DNA from: Magnaporthiopsis rhizophila
Lineage: Eukaryota; Ascomycota; Sordariomycetes; Magnaporthales; Magnaporthaceae
Assembly: GCA_003049465.1 (NCBI GenBank)
Contig: PYSS01000002.1
Coordinates: 558,001 to 622,000 of the forward strand
DNA: 64,000 nt
Reading direction: 5' to 3'
The translations under genes were made by a program, and so were the position numbers. The notes under the pieces were generated by a model. The model did no database searches, had not been told where the DNA came from, and saw only the letters and a program-made list of their open reading frames with translations. Each line of letters opens with the position of its first letter. The first letter of the stretch is position 1. This document shows positions 44,315 through 54,541 of the stretch, piece after piece.

Positions 44315-45547
44315 ATGCGGAGAGCGCTCACAACGACAGCGGCGGCGACGACGAGGAAAACTACACACACAACCATCTTCTCGCCCGCTTCAAAGTTCAC
44401 CGCCCCTCACAGGCCAAGGCCAGCAGCAGCACAACCCTTCCTGCCGCCGCTGCTCCCCTCAGCAGTCGCCGCCCGAACCACACGAGCCGCAATGTCCACC
44501 ACAGCTCCAGCGCCATCCGCCCGCGACGACCGCGGCGTGGTGCTGAAGCAGCCCGTCCGCATCGCCTGCATACAGCTGTCCAGCGGCGCCGACAAGGCCG
44601 CCAATCTATCTCGCGCCCGTGCCCGCATCCTCTCGGCCGCGCGCGAGGGGGCGGCCAACATCGTCGTGCTGCCCGAGTGCTTCAACTCGCCCTACGGCAC
44701 CGCCCACTTCCCCACCTACGCCGAGCAGCTGCTCCCGTCCCCGCCCACGCCCGAGCAGTCCCCCAGCTTCCACGCCCTGGCCTCGGCCGCGCGCGACGCC
44801 GGCGTCTACCTGATCGCCGGCTCCATCCCGGAGTTGGCGCTAGAGAAGGACGACGACAAGGGCGGCGCCGAGGTGAAAAAATATTACAACACATCCCTCG
44901 TCTTCTCCCCGCGCGGCGACCTCCTCGCAACCCACCGCAAGGTTCACCTCTTCGACATCGACATCCCCGGCCAGATCACCTTCCGCGAGTCCGACGTCCT
45001 CTCGGCGGGGTCGCACATCACCCTCGTCGACCTGCCGCCGTACGGCCGCGTCGGGCTAGCCATCTGCTACGACGTGCGCTTCCCCGAGCTCGCGACCGTC
45101 GCAGCGAGGCGCGGCGCCTTCGCCTTATTCTACCCGGGCGCCTTCAACCTGACGACGGGCCCGCTGCACTGGCAGCTGCTGGCCCGCGCCCGCGCCGTCG
45201 ACAACCAGTTGTACGTAGCGCTGTGCAGCCCCGCTAGGGATATGACCGAGGGTGTGTACCACGCCTACGGCCACAGCCTGGTCGCGGGACCCATGGCTGC
45301 CGTGCTGGCTGAAGCGGGCGTGGATGAGGAGGTTGTTTACGCGGACTTGAAGCCTGAGGATATCGAGAGTGCTAGGAGCGGGATCCCGTTGCGCACGCAG
45401 CGGCGTTTTGATGTTTATCCAGATGTCAGTAAGGGTGATGTTAAGCTTGTGGGTGCGGGGGAGGACGGTAAATGGGCGATGTTTGGGAGAAAATACTGTA
45501 CTAATAGACTGCGACTCCGGATTTGGATAGCTGCTTATATATGGTGA
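44315..45547 (+). CDS. NIT3: Omega-amidase (NIT2/Nit3-type nitrilase)
   Basis: Hydrolyses alpha-ketoglutaramate and ketosuccinamate to the dicarboxylic keto acids, recycling by-products of transamination. One exon, 410 residues. The triad is complete: Glu121 in VVLPECFNSPYG, Lys209 in THRKVHLFDIDIPG, Cys251 in GLAICYDVRFPE. FNSPYG, FDIDIPG and YPGAFNLTTGPLHW place it with human NIT2 and yeast Nit3 rather than the NIT1 (deaminated glutathione amidase) group. The first 59 residues are rich in Arg, Ala, Thr and Ser without acids, as in a mitochondrial presequence; Met60 (MSTTAPAPS) would start a cytosolic form. The C-terminus runs about 40 residues beyond the usual end of the family. Confidence 0.93.
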   Translation: MRRALTTTAAATTRKTTHTTIFSPASKFTAPHRPRPAAAQPFLPPLLPSAVAARTTRAAMSTTAPAPSARDDRGVVLKQPVRIACIQLSSGADKAANLSRARARILSAAREGAANIVVLPECFNSPYGTAHFPTYAEQLLPSPPTPEQSPSFHALASAARDAGVYLIAGSIPELALEKDDDKGGAEVKKYYNTSLVFSPRGDLLATHRKVHLFDIDIPGQITFRESDVLSAGSHITLVDLPPYGRVGLAICYDVRFPELATVAARRGAFALFYPGAFNLTTGPLHWQLLARARAVDNQLYVALCSPARDMTEGVYHAYGHSLVAGPMAAVLAEAGVDEEVVYADLKPEDIESARSGIPLRTQRRFDVYPDVSKGDVKLVGAGEDGKWAMFGRKYCTNRLRLRIWIAAYIW

Positions 45548-46216
45548 GCAATTCGCACTTTCTCTATTGGAGAGAAACTTTCTCGTTTCATGTTTCCTTC
45601 TTAAACATCTTTTATTCCTGACATTGGTGGAGGTTATTGGAGGCTGTGATATTTCCATGGTTGACGAATAAGGGACAGATCGATCTACAAAGGAAGTGCG
45701 TATGATGGATGAAAAAAAAAGAGAATTTAACTGCAAAAAAGAGCTATATGCGGCCTCACATACACGTGACGGATCACAGACAGCCTCACTACCCATCCAA
45801 TATCTTCGCATTTCTCCTGGTCTCTCAGGATGCGTAGCCAACGATATCCGATGCCAGGCTTCTTTTCCCACCATCCTTTTTTTATGACCAGAAAGAAAAT
45901 GCACTTGAATTCGACCAGGTCACTTACTGGCTGCGCCACTATCACCAAGTATGAGAGAGCAATCTTTGCCACTAGATTTGGAGACAATCCCTTGTTCTTC
46001 TACTTTTTTTTACTAAGGGTACGTCGGCCGTCCTCCGACTAATAACCAGTCGATCCTTTTCCCACATAACACGGTACCAGCCATATTGCCAGCCGAGCTA
46101 CCCAGGCAGCCGGTGCCTTCTCCCGGAATAGTCTGCGCCATCTAAAGATCCTTTCTTGCGCGATACAGAAAGAAATACAGGATTCCATCCCAGATTTCAT
46201 CCCGCCCACACGCCCC
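45548..46216. terminator. Convergent 3' ends of NIT3 and SPE3
   Basis: 0.67 kb between two stop codons, AT-richer than the flanking genes, with an A-run at about 45712-45720. No gene is seen. Confidence 0.45.
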
Positions 46217-48176
46217 CTAGTTCAGCGCCTGCTGCGCAAAGGTCGGTAGGATAAAGCTGGCCTTGTGGATGTCGGAGTTGTAGTAGCGGCACTTGGCCAC
46301 CTCCTCCTCCCTGGTCCAGCTCCTCAGCGGCACCTTGACGTCGGCCTTGGGGTCCTTGGAGCAGACCATGAAGCCGATCTGGCCTGACGGGTAGGTCGGG
46401 ATCGTGGTGTAGGCGTACTCGGCCACGGGGAAGACCTCCTTGCAGTCCTTCTTGAGCCTCGTGATCAGGGGCAGGTGGAGCCATTGGTTCTCGGCTGCGG
46501 CGGTGTAAGAGGTATGGTTAGCGTTGGGTCCGTGGGCGTCGTGAATCCGTTGACAGTAGTGACAAAGACCGCCAGGAGATACGGAATCACAGAAAAAAAG
46601 AAAAAGGCAAAAAGCACAAAAGCACACAGCTCCCATCTCTTTTCTCACACACGCCGACCCAGAACTAGATCATCATGGGCCCCTCTTCCTTAAACAGCAC
46701 CAACGGGCCTTGCAATGGTGTTTTTTGTAGCACTCAACGACGCCACTGGGCGCTAGGACATCGAGAAGCCAATCTTTCTGATTGCATCTCGCAGGAATCG
46801 TTCTCAAAGGTGGAGTTCCAGGCAATCAAAAAAGAAGTGAGCGCGGCTTTTCTCTCGTCCACATCAAGGAGAACATACAACCTTGGGTGGTGATGACGCC
46901 GCCCTCGCGGAGGGCGTCGTGCAGCAGCTGAAAGTATGACTTCTGGAACAGGCTCTCGGCGGGACCGTCCGGGTCGGACGAGTCGGTGATGATGACGTCG
47001 AAGGCGTTCTTGTACTCGTCCAGGAACTTGAAGCCGTCGCCGACGTGCACGGTGGCCTTGGGGTGGGTCAGGCCCGCGGCCATGTTGGGCAGGTACTGCT
47101 TGGACAGGCGGATGACGGCCTCGTCGATGTCGCACAGGACCGCCTCCTCGACGCAGTCGTGTTTCACCACCTCGCGCAGAACGCCGCCGTCGCCGCCGCC
47201 GATGACGAGCACCTTCCTGGGGTTGGGGTGCGAGTTGAGGGCCAGGTGCGTGATCATCTCCTGGTACGCGAACTCGTCGCGCTCCGTGGCCTGGATGACG
47301 TTGTCCAGCACCAGCACGTTGCCGTAGTCGGTCGACTTGAAGATGAGCACGTCCTGGTACTTGCTCTTCTCGTGGTGCAGCACCTTGTCGACCTTGAGCG
47401 TCATGGCCTGGCCTGGGGTGTATGTTAGCCGTGTGTTCTCGGTGAAAAAACGAGGGGTCTCGTGATTTCGACTTACCAGGCCACATGTCGGAGATTTCGC
47501 GAAACCATCCATCTACGAGGTGTTTTTCCGTTTTCTCCTTGTCAGTACAGGCCACAACACCACCCTTCCTCCTCGCAGCCGTGCTGATGCATCGTGAGAG
47601 CGCCGCTGGTCTGCCGAGCCTGTGCCGCCATGCCGAGTGCCCACCGAAGCCGAGCGCTCCACAAACGGCGGCCCGGAGACCGCACATGCCGCCACAGCCC
47701 AGCCGACCTCCCGGCGAGGACCCCCAACGCGGATTTCTCGGTTGCCAGGGGCGTTTGCCCAAGCGAGAAAGGGGAAGGAGAGACTGGAATTTCTCCGGGA
47801 GATCTCGGGTCTCTAGGCTAGGTCCGTCACGTTGCGTGTCCACCCAGTAAAGCCATCGAACGATTCCGAGAGCAAGGGGCAAGTGGTGGGGTTTGCTGCC
47901 AGCATCAACGCAATCCCATCACCCAATACCCGCATCGAGCATGCTGATCCTCATATGAGAAGTCTCGCGACATGCAGGCGGTTGCAGTGGCTGCGGCGGC
48001 GCAACTGCAGGCGCTCTGCGGGACCAGCAAAAAGAAAAAGAAAAATTCATGGGGTTTAGGGGAAGCGATGGCGGGGTGAAATTGCGGCAGGCAGGCACTC
48101 AATGCGCAGGCAGCACGAGCTTCCTGGGACAAGGCGACTTACCCTTGATGGTCTCGTGGACGATCTCGTCGCTCAT
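46217..48176 (-). CDS. SPE3: Spermidine synthase
   Basis: Transfers aminopropyl from decarboxylated S-adenosylmethionine to putrescine, in the cytosol. Four exons (48143-48176, 47477-47512, 46882-47412, 46217-46494) give 292 residues, the length of yeast Spe3 (293). Exon 1 is only MSDEIVHETIK; exon 2 reads DGWFREISDMWPG; exon 3 starts QAMTLKVDKVLHHEKSKYQD. Nucleotide-binding motif VLVIGGGDGGVLREVVKH and catalytic segment IITDSSDPDGPAESLFQ are intact; the end is HKASFILPTFAQQALN. Intron 1 (47513-48142, 630 nt) is long for this genome. The last intron has two possible donors 3 nt apart (GTTGTA at 46881 and the better consensus GTATGT at 46878), giving TTQAENQW or TTQGSENQW; the first matches yeast TTQAES and is used here. 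Confidence 0.94.
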
Positions 48177-51100
48177 CTTGGCGGCTGTAGGAAACCGGTG
48201 ATAAGGGAGCAAAGGGAAAAGCTCTCAACCGGGAGGCTTAAAGGATTTATGGAGAAGAAGAAGAAAAATTATCCAAGACTCGTTGCGTGTAAAGTAAAGC
48301 AGCGGGAAATATTTTACTTCCAAGCCTATGGGCCTTGGCTAAGTACATGTAGGTCGTATAACCTGATATGTAGGCGCCCACAAAGTTTTTTCTGCCCCTC
48401 CTCACAGCCTCTCACACAAAACTTGCCCGCCGCCCGACCGTGCTCTCTCCACCGCTTTTCTCCCCGCGTCGTTCACCCGTTTGCAGTAAATCAACCGGAC
48501 GAGACAAGAGTCCGAGGACGGGGAGGGGTTGCAGGGGAAAAGAAACAAAGAGAGGGAAAAAATGACGAAATCCCAGACAAAAACACTTGTCAGGACAGCC
48601 GTCTGTGCCCGCAAAGCTCCAAGGATGATGAGATCAGTTCGGCAGCTGCGGTTTAGATGGAAATAATTTGACGCAAGCCTCCTCGCGGACAGCTCCCAGG
48701 AAGGCCTTCGAAGTTTAATGCATGGTTCGCAAGAACTGCCCAGCGGGTTCGTTCGACAGATCGCAGCCTGTCGTCCCATGAAAAGTTCTTCTCAGCGAAT
48801 CGTGAAAGGTGCATTGCATTCTCCGAGCCGAGACCGGTGGGGAAAAGCTCCAGATGTTCAGCCGTTAAGTTTTTTTTTTTCTTTTTTTTTTTTTTTTTCC
48901 TTCTTTCTCCCTTTTCTTCTGTCCCACCAAAACATCAACGGTCCGTTTGTCGTCCATCCCAAGGCCGCCGCGATCGCCAGACCCATGTGGAGCTCTACGG
49001 ATCAACGCTGCGCAATTAAACGGAAACCCCACCACACGCTGAAGATCCTTCCCGACGTGACTTGACTACGGGCCGTCCCAACATCTCAGTTGCCATCCCT
49101 TTAGGCGAAGCGGCAAGCCTGCAAGTCACGCCATGACCGCGTCCGCTGACGATGGAATTTTTTTGTGCAGGGGCTGAAAAGGCCGAGCGCTGTTGCGCTT
49201 CCTGAATCGCAGGAGCTTTCAAGCAGCCGAGGTAAGGTGTGTAGCAAATATGGAGTGGAGGAGATATGTGAGCGTTTTCCCTATTGAATGGTTTCGATAT
49301 GAACCATGTTCCACGAGAAACTTGAGTAGATTGCGCTATCAAACAACCAAAGGAGCCATCCCAACAATTAACGCAAGCCTTGGCGCGCCAGGTCGTCTGC
49401 CATTGCCGTGTATGTAGTGTGTCAATTATGAACTGCTGGTGGGGGGTTTCCAAATCAACATGCCGGTGAATGCGATTCGTGGGAGTCCCTCCACCGTTTT
49501 GAAACGTTATCCCTTCCAAGACCCGGTGCCAAAGGATTTCCCGGCTGTCTTTCCCCGGCGGAAGCGCAGGCAAAAGTCCAGAGTCCACGTGGGGTTACTT
49601 ACACTCGAGATTATTTGGCCTGTTATGACGGCCGCCCTCAGCTGCCCGGCTGGGGAGTTAGGTTACGTGCTCATTTGATTCTGTGACGATTGCGTGGGAT
49701 CTGCCGGGCCCCCAGAGCAGCGAGAGACATCCATCCGACGATGAAACGTATGGGGAGTCTGAGGCAAAGGTGGGCGGCTGACGAATGAGAGTGAGAAATG
49801 TCACTCGGGCCGTGGTATTTACGTAGATCGAGTAGCCATTGCGATATGGATTACGTTACATTCGTATTTTCTTTTCTCCTCCTGCTTCCGCTTCTATTTT
49901 AGGTCGAGACTCTCCCCATATATGCTGCCTGTTCGTCCGTCGAAAATGCGCGCCGTCGCGTCTGCGGTGGGTTTCGGCGCCGCATGGCTGATCCGTCAAT
50001 TTACTGGCACCTCAGTTCCGCACAGGATTTGCGGGCCGAGCATGAAAGGTGATCCACCGGCGCCAGACCTACGCCGATAGGAGCGCGACATAGAAGGATG
50101 AATTGCGACGGCAGAAAAGGGGGGCCGCATTCGTTAAAATGCTGCAGCCACGCCGCATAGGTGCACGGAGCAGGACTCGCATTGTCTCAAAGCCTGCAGC
50201 AAACACCAGCCTGCGTTGTAGCTCGACGTCGCAACACAGCACCTCGCGAACACCAGGGCAACCCAATAGTGCAAGGTCCCCACATCGAAGCGCAATATCG
50301 AGTGGGTTGCGGCTTTGCGGAAGAGTCATGTCATGTCATGCATTGGCTATAATGAAGGACACTGGCCATGGAGGCTGCAACCCCCAGTGGCGATCCGTAA
50401 AACTCGACTGGAGCGAGTAGTGCTGTCGAGCTGCCGTGTGTTACTCAGCTCCTGCACAGCACCTGGTGCTACGGCGTCGGGTGATTCGGAGAGTGTCACT
50501 TTCAGCCGCCGCGAAGGATGGAAGCGTGGCACGAAGCGCACAAGCAGGAATATCCGTCTGTGTCTGACCGGCCTGCTGGGCTGAGACAAAACGGTTCTAA
50601 TATCAAAATACCAGCCTGCCGGCGCAGGCACGTTCCCTGGTGTTTTTGATCGATCGGGCGACGGGACACACAGACGAGAGAGGAGCCCGTCGCTAGGACT
50701 TCTAATGGATGGATGGACCTCCATGTGGGATTGCGACGGGCGCCATCGATGGGGCCCCATTTCGCCCCTTGGCCCTCCTTTTCTTTTCTTCCATTTGATT
50801 TATTGGCGCGGCCCCGCCCGGCTAGGTCTCCAGCCGCCATGGACTTCTTGTGCCCGCGGGTGGCAGCAGCATCCCATCCGGCGTCCTGTTTCCTGCCCAA
50901 CGCCTTTACCTGCTTGAACTTGGGGAGAGCGATGTGACATGGCGAGTGGGCGGGTGAGCGGGTGAGCAACCCCGACCAGGCAGACGGATTAGTGGACGGT
51001 GCTTCGCCAGACTGCATCAAAAGAAAACCCGGCGACGCATCCCATTCGTAGGTTGCAAGCCGGGATTTGGCGCTAATAGCGCACCCCAGCTCCCGTTGTG

Positions 51101-52921
51101 GCGGTCGCCACGTGCCGGATGAGCAGGCTGCCGACGGGCGCATCTGACGGCCGCGGGGGGGAAGGAGCGAAGGGATCAGATTGAGGGGAAAGGTGAGAGA
51201 AATGGTGTAGGTCTCTCTGGAACAGCCGTCTTTGGGAGCAGCCGTCGAGGGCGTCTCACGCCAGGCTGTGCACTTCCATCGCTACAATCTCTCGCAACCA
51301 GCCGGCGTCAGAAGCTAAAAGAGAGCAACGAAAGGACGCACCCTCCCAGGGTGACAGGCACCCCTGTCGCCACCAAAAGGGACGATCGATCCCCAAAGCC
51401 CCGACCGGTCCCCCATCTTAAGCCACCCCGAGTAAAGTCCCGTCTGTGTGGCTCCAGCGGCTGGCTCCTTTAGCCTCCTCGCGTGAATACCTGGGCGCCC
51501 ACGCGCCCACCGCAAATCCACTGCTGCACCCTTACGTTCCACGCCGACCCCACCATCAATCTCCATCAAGCCCACCCGTCGTCCGTCAAGCTGCGTGCTG
51601 CTCGCGTTGCTGCCGTGCCCAGCGCTGCAGCCAAGTTTCGGCGACCTAGAAGACAGTTCCTTTTCGGCGCAGGCCTGGCGGCCGGCCACCGGATTGTGGA
51701 CCAGCAACCACCAAGCCTTTCTCTTTTTTATTTTCTTCTTATTTATCTTTTCCTCTCTTTTATCTCTGCCCCTTGGCCGCTTTTATTTTGCGGCATTGAT
51801 TGGTGCTTTCCTCGTCTCTCCCCCTCCATCGCACCCTGCTTTTGTCCTTGCGTTTTTTTTTTCTTATGCTTTCTTTGCTCATGACTTATCCCCATTCGTC
51901 GTCGTTTGGCCCCGTTACCCCCTTCTTTTTATTTTTTGTTTTCTATTTGCTGTGCAATCTTGCATAAGGGGAGGGAAAACGCACAGTGCTTTTCACACGT
52001 CCTCTCCACCCCGGGTCTGGTCCCTGCCCGTTCACTCCAGACCGAGGCCTTCCTGCTTCCTTCCGGCTGTCTGCCCTGACGTGCCCTGGGTTGTGCGGCT
52101 ACTTCTGCGCCATCTTCACCGTCATATCTGTGTGTGCGTGCGTGTGTCGTACTTGTTGGGTTGGCCCTTTTGAACCGGCGGATAGCCTCTCCGCCTCCAC
52201 ACACCAGTCCTGAACCCACGTTGTTCCTGTTGCATCGTACTGTATCTACGTTACCACACCTTGAGCTTGTCTCGACTCGTTGCCTTCCCCGTCCGACCAT
52301 CACAGCCCGGCACACTCAACCCGCCCAAAGACTGGCCCGTTGCGCCCCCTAGGCACTGGCTTCTTCCCACCCCAGCCTGCACCTTCTGATTCTTTTGGAT
52401 CTGAGGCCTGCCAGCATCATTCGCCCGCCCCTTATCCAACAACAGTGCGCAAGCCGCTGCCGCCAGCCCGAGCCTGCGGATACCGCGCCCATCGCCTTGC
52501 GCAGGGGACTTCCCAGCTGCCTGAAGTCGCCTCGAACCCTTGACGCTCATTGCCTGTCCTGCACATCGACTGCCGCCAGTCTTTTCCCTAGACCGACCGA
52601 CCGACCAACTTATCACAACGCCTCGACCGGACGAACCGGGGCCTTCGGTACAGCTCTCCGATTATCCACTCCGAGACCATTGTCGTTCTTCCTGGCACGC
52701 GCCTCTTTTTCTCCCTCTTCCGCCGGTAGACGATCGACGATCGACGAATCGCATATCCAATCGCATCCTGCAATCCTGGTGTCGAACCTCCGCGCAAGAG
52801 ACTGGTGGAGGGCGACTATTGAATCGGCGTTAGAAGGCATCGCGAAGACTTTGCTACCGGCAACAAGAAGCAAATAAAGAGTGGTTTTTCCGAGTCGGGA
52901 CACTGGAAGGAAACATTCAAG
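48177..52921. other. 4.7-kb spacer: SPE3 and G-alpha promoters
   Basis: No gene is supported. Open frames of up to 213 codons (for example 50502-51143 minus) show no family motif. A T-rich homopolymer tract lies at about 48870-48898. From about 51500 to 52900 the plus strand is strikingly CT-rich with several short upstream ATG frames, which looks like a long 5' leader of the G-alpha gene. Confidence 0.45.
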
Positions 52922-54541
52922 ATGTGTTTCGGCGGACGCGACCGCCAGGACGATGCGGGCGCTGCCCGGAACAGAGAACTGGACAAAGCCATCCGCGCAG
53001 ACGAGAAGCGCCTGTCCAAGGAGGTCAAGCTGTTATTGCTCGGTATGATCTGATTCCCGTGGCAACGCAGGACGATCCGTCGCCCTTTCCGTTCTTGCTG
53101 GCCCATGTTTTGGTAGCGAAATGTGCTGACGCGACGTTCTGTGTGTGTTTTCGCAGGCGCTGGAGAATCGGGAAAGTCGACGGTCCTGAAGCAGATGAAG
53201 CTCATATACACCCAAGGATTCAGCAAAAACGAGAAGCTCGAATGGAAGCCCGTCGTGTATAACAACATCATACAATCGTTCAGAGTCATATTCGACGCCA
53301 TGACTGAGTTGAGCATCCAGTTCGAGAACCCGGACAACGAGGCATGTTTCACGCAACCGAGACAAACCATGGACGAAACCCCCACGCACCGAATCAAGGG
53401 TGTAGGAATGCACAGTGGACTAACCGTTCTTGGGTATTGTAGAAGAACGTGGCCCGCCTATTAGAAGACCGAGAAATCAGTCCCCAGGATGCGCTGCCAA
53501 TCGAATTCCTAGAGCCCATCAAGCAACTGTGGGTGGACCAAGGTGTCAAGAAGGCCATCGCCAAGGGGAACGAGTTTGCCCTGCACGACAATCTTGACTA
53601 GTAAGCACACCTCGATGATCCCCAAAGCCGCGTCGATCCCCGGCTCGGCCCCGAGTCGTTCTCGTGTCAGCGCCCTGCGGGCTGCGGAACCTCCCGCCAA
53701 GAAACATGGGAGGCGCCAGCCGACTGGACTGGGCGGCTGTCCGGCTTGACTGAGAAATCGATTGAATGGCTGGCTGACTGACCGACTGGGTGTATTGTAG
53801 TTTCTGCGAAGACCTGGATCGGATCTGGGACAAGGCATACGTGCCAACAGACCAGGACCTCCTCAGGTCACGATTAAGAACGACGGGCATCACCGAGACG
53901 GTATTCGACCTCGGCCAGCTGACGTACCGCATGTTCGACGTGGGTGGGCAGAGGTCAGAACGCAAGAAGTGGATCCACTGCTTTGAGAATGTCAACTGCC
54001 TGCTCTTCCTCGTTGCCATCTCGGGCTACGATCAATGTCTTGTTGAGGACAAGGACGGGGTAAGATACACGTCACGGTCCCTTTGGACTGCCCTGCGCAG
54101 GAGCGGACATGCCGAGGACCAGGCGAGAAGCGTCGCGATGAAGGGCGAAGTCGCCCTGATGTATGGCTAACACGCATGTCTTGCTTTCTGCTCTAGAACC
54201 AAATGAACGAGGCCCTCATGCTCTGGGAGTCCATCGCCAATTCGCACTGGTTCGCCAAGTCAGCACTCATCTTGTTCCTCAACAAGATGGACCTGTTCAA
54301 GGAGAAGCTGGTCAAGAGCCCCATCACCGAATACGGCTTCACAGACTACCACGGCCCCGTCGACGACTGGAAGCAGGCGAGCAAGTACTTCATGGACAAG
54401 TTCCGGGCGCTGAACCGCAACCCGGAGAAGGAGATATACGGCCACTTCACCAACGCCACCGACACCAACCTGCTCAAGATCACGATGGGATCTGTGCAAG
54501 ACATGATTATCCAGCGAAACCTCAAGCAGCTTATACTGTAA
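52922..54541 (+). CDS. gna-2: Heterotrimeric G-protein alpha subunit, group II (GNA-2 / MagC type)
   Basis: Plasma-membrane GTPase relaying receptor signals. Five exons (52922-53042, 53157-53341, 53443-53600, 53801-54059, 54197-54541) give 355 residues. P-loop GAGESGKS (41-48), switch I RLRTTGITETVFDL, switch II MFDVGGQRSERKKW, LILFLNKMDLF for guanine and TNATDT before the C-terminus are present. The N-terminus MCFGGRDRQDD lacks the Gly2 needed for myristoylation but offers Cys2 for palmitoylation, and the C-terminus IQRNLKQLIL lacks the Cys at -4 that pertussis toxin modifies; both fit group II and not group I. Intron 2 (53342-53442) uses a GC donor (GAG|GCATGT) with acceptor TAG; no GT donor keeps frame and the conserved NPDNE|KNVARLLED junction. 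The other donors are GTATGA, GTAAGC and GTAAGA. Confidence 0.95.

Noticed and set aside
50502..51143. 213-codon open frame on the minus strand upstream of the G-alpha gene
   Set aside because: No motif and unnatural composition; lies in a non-coding spacer.
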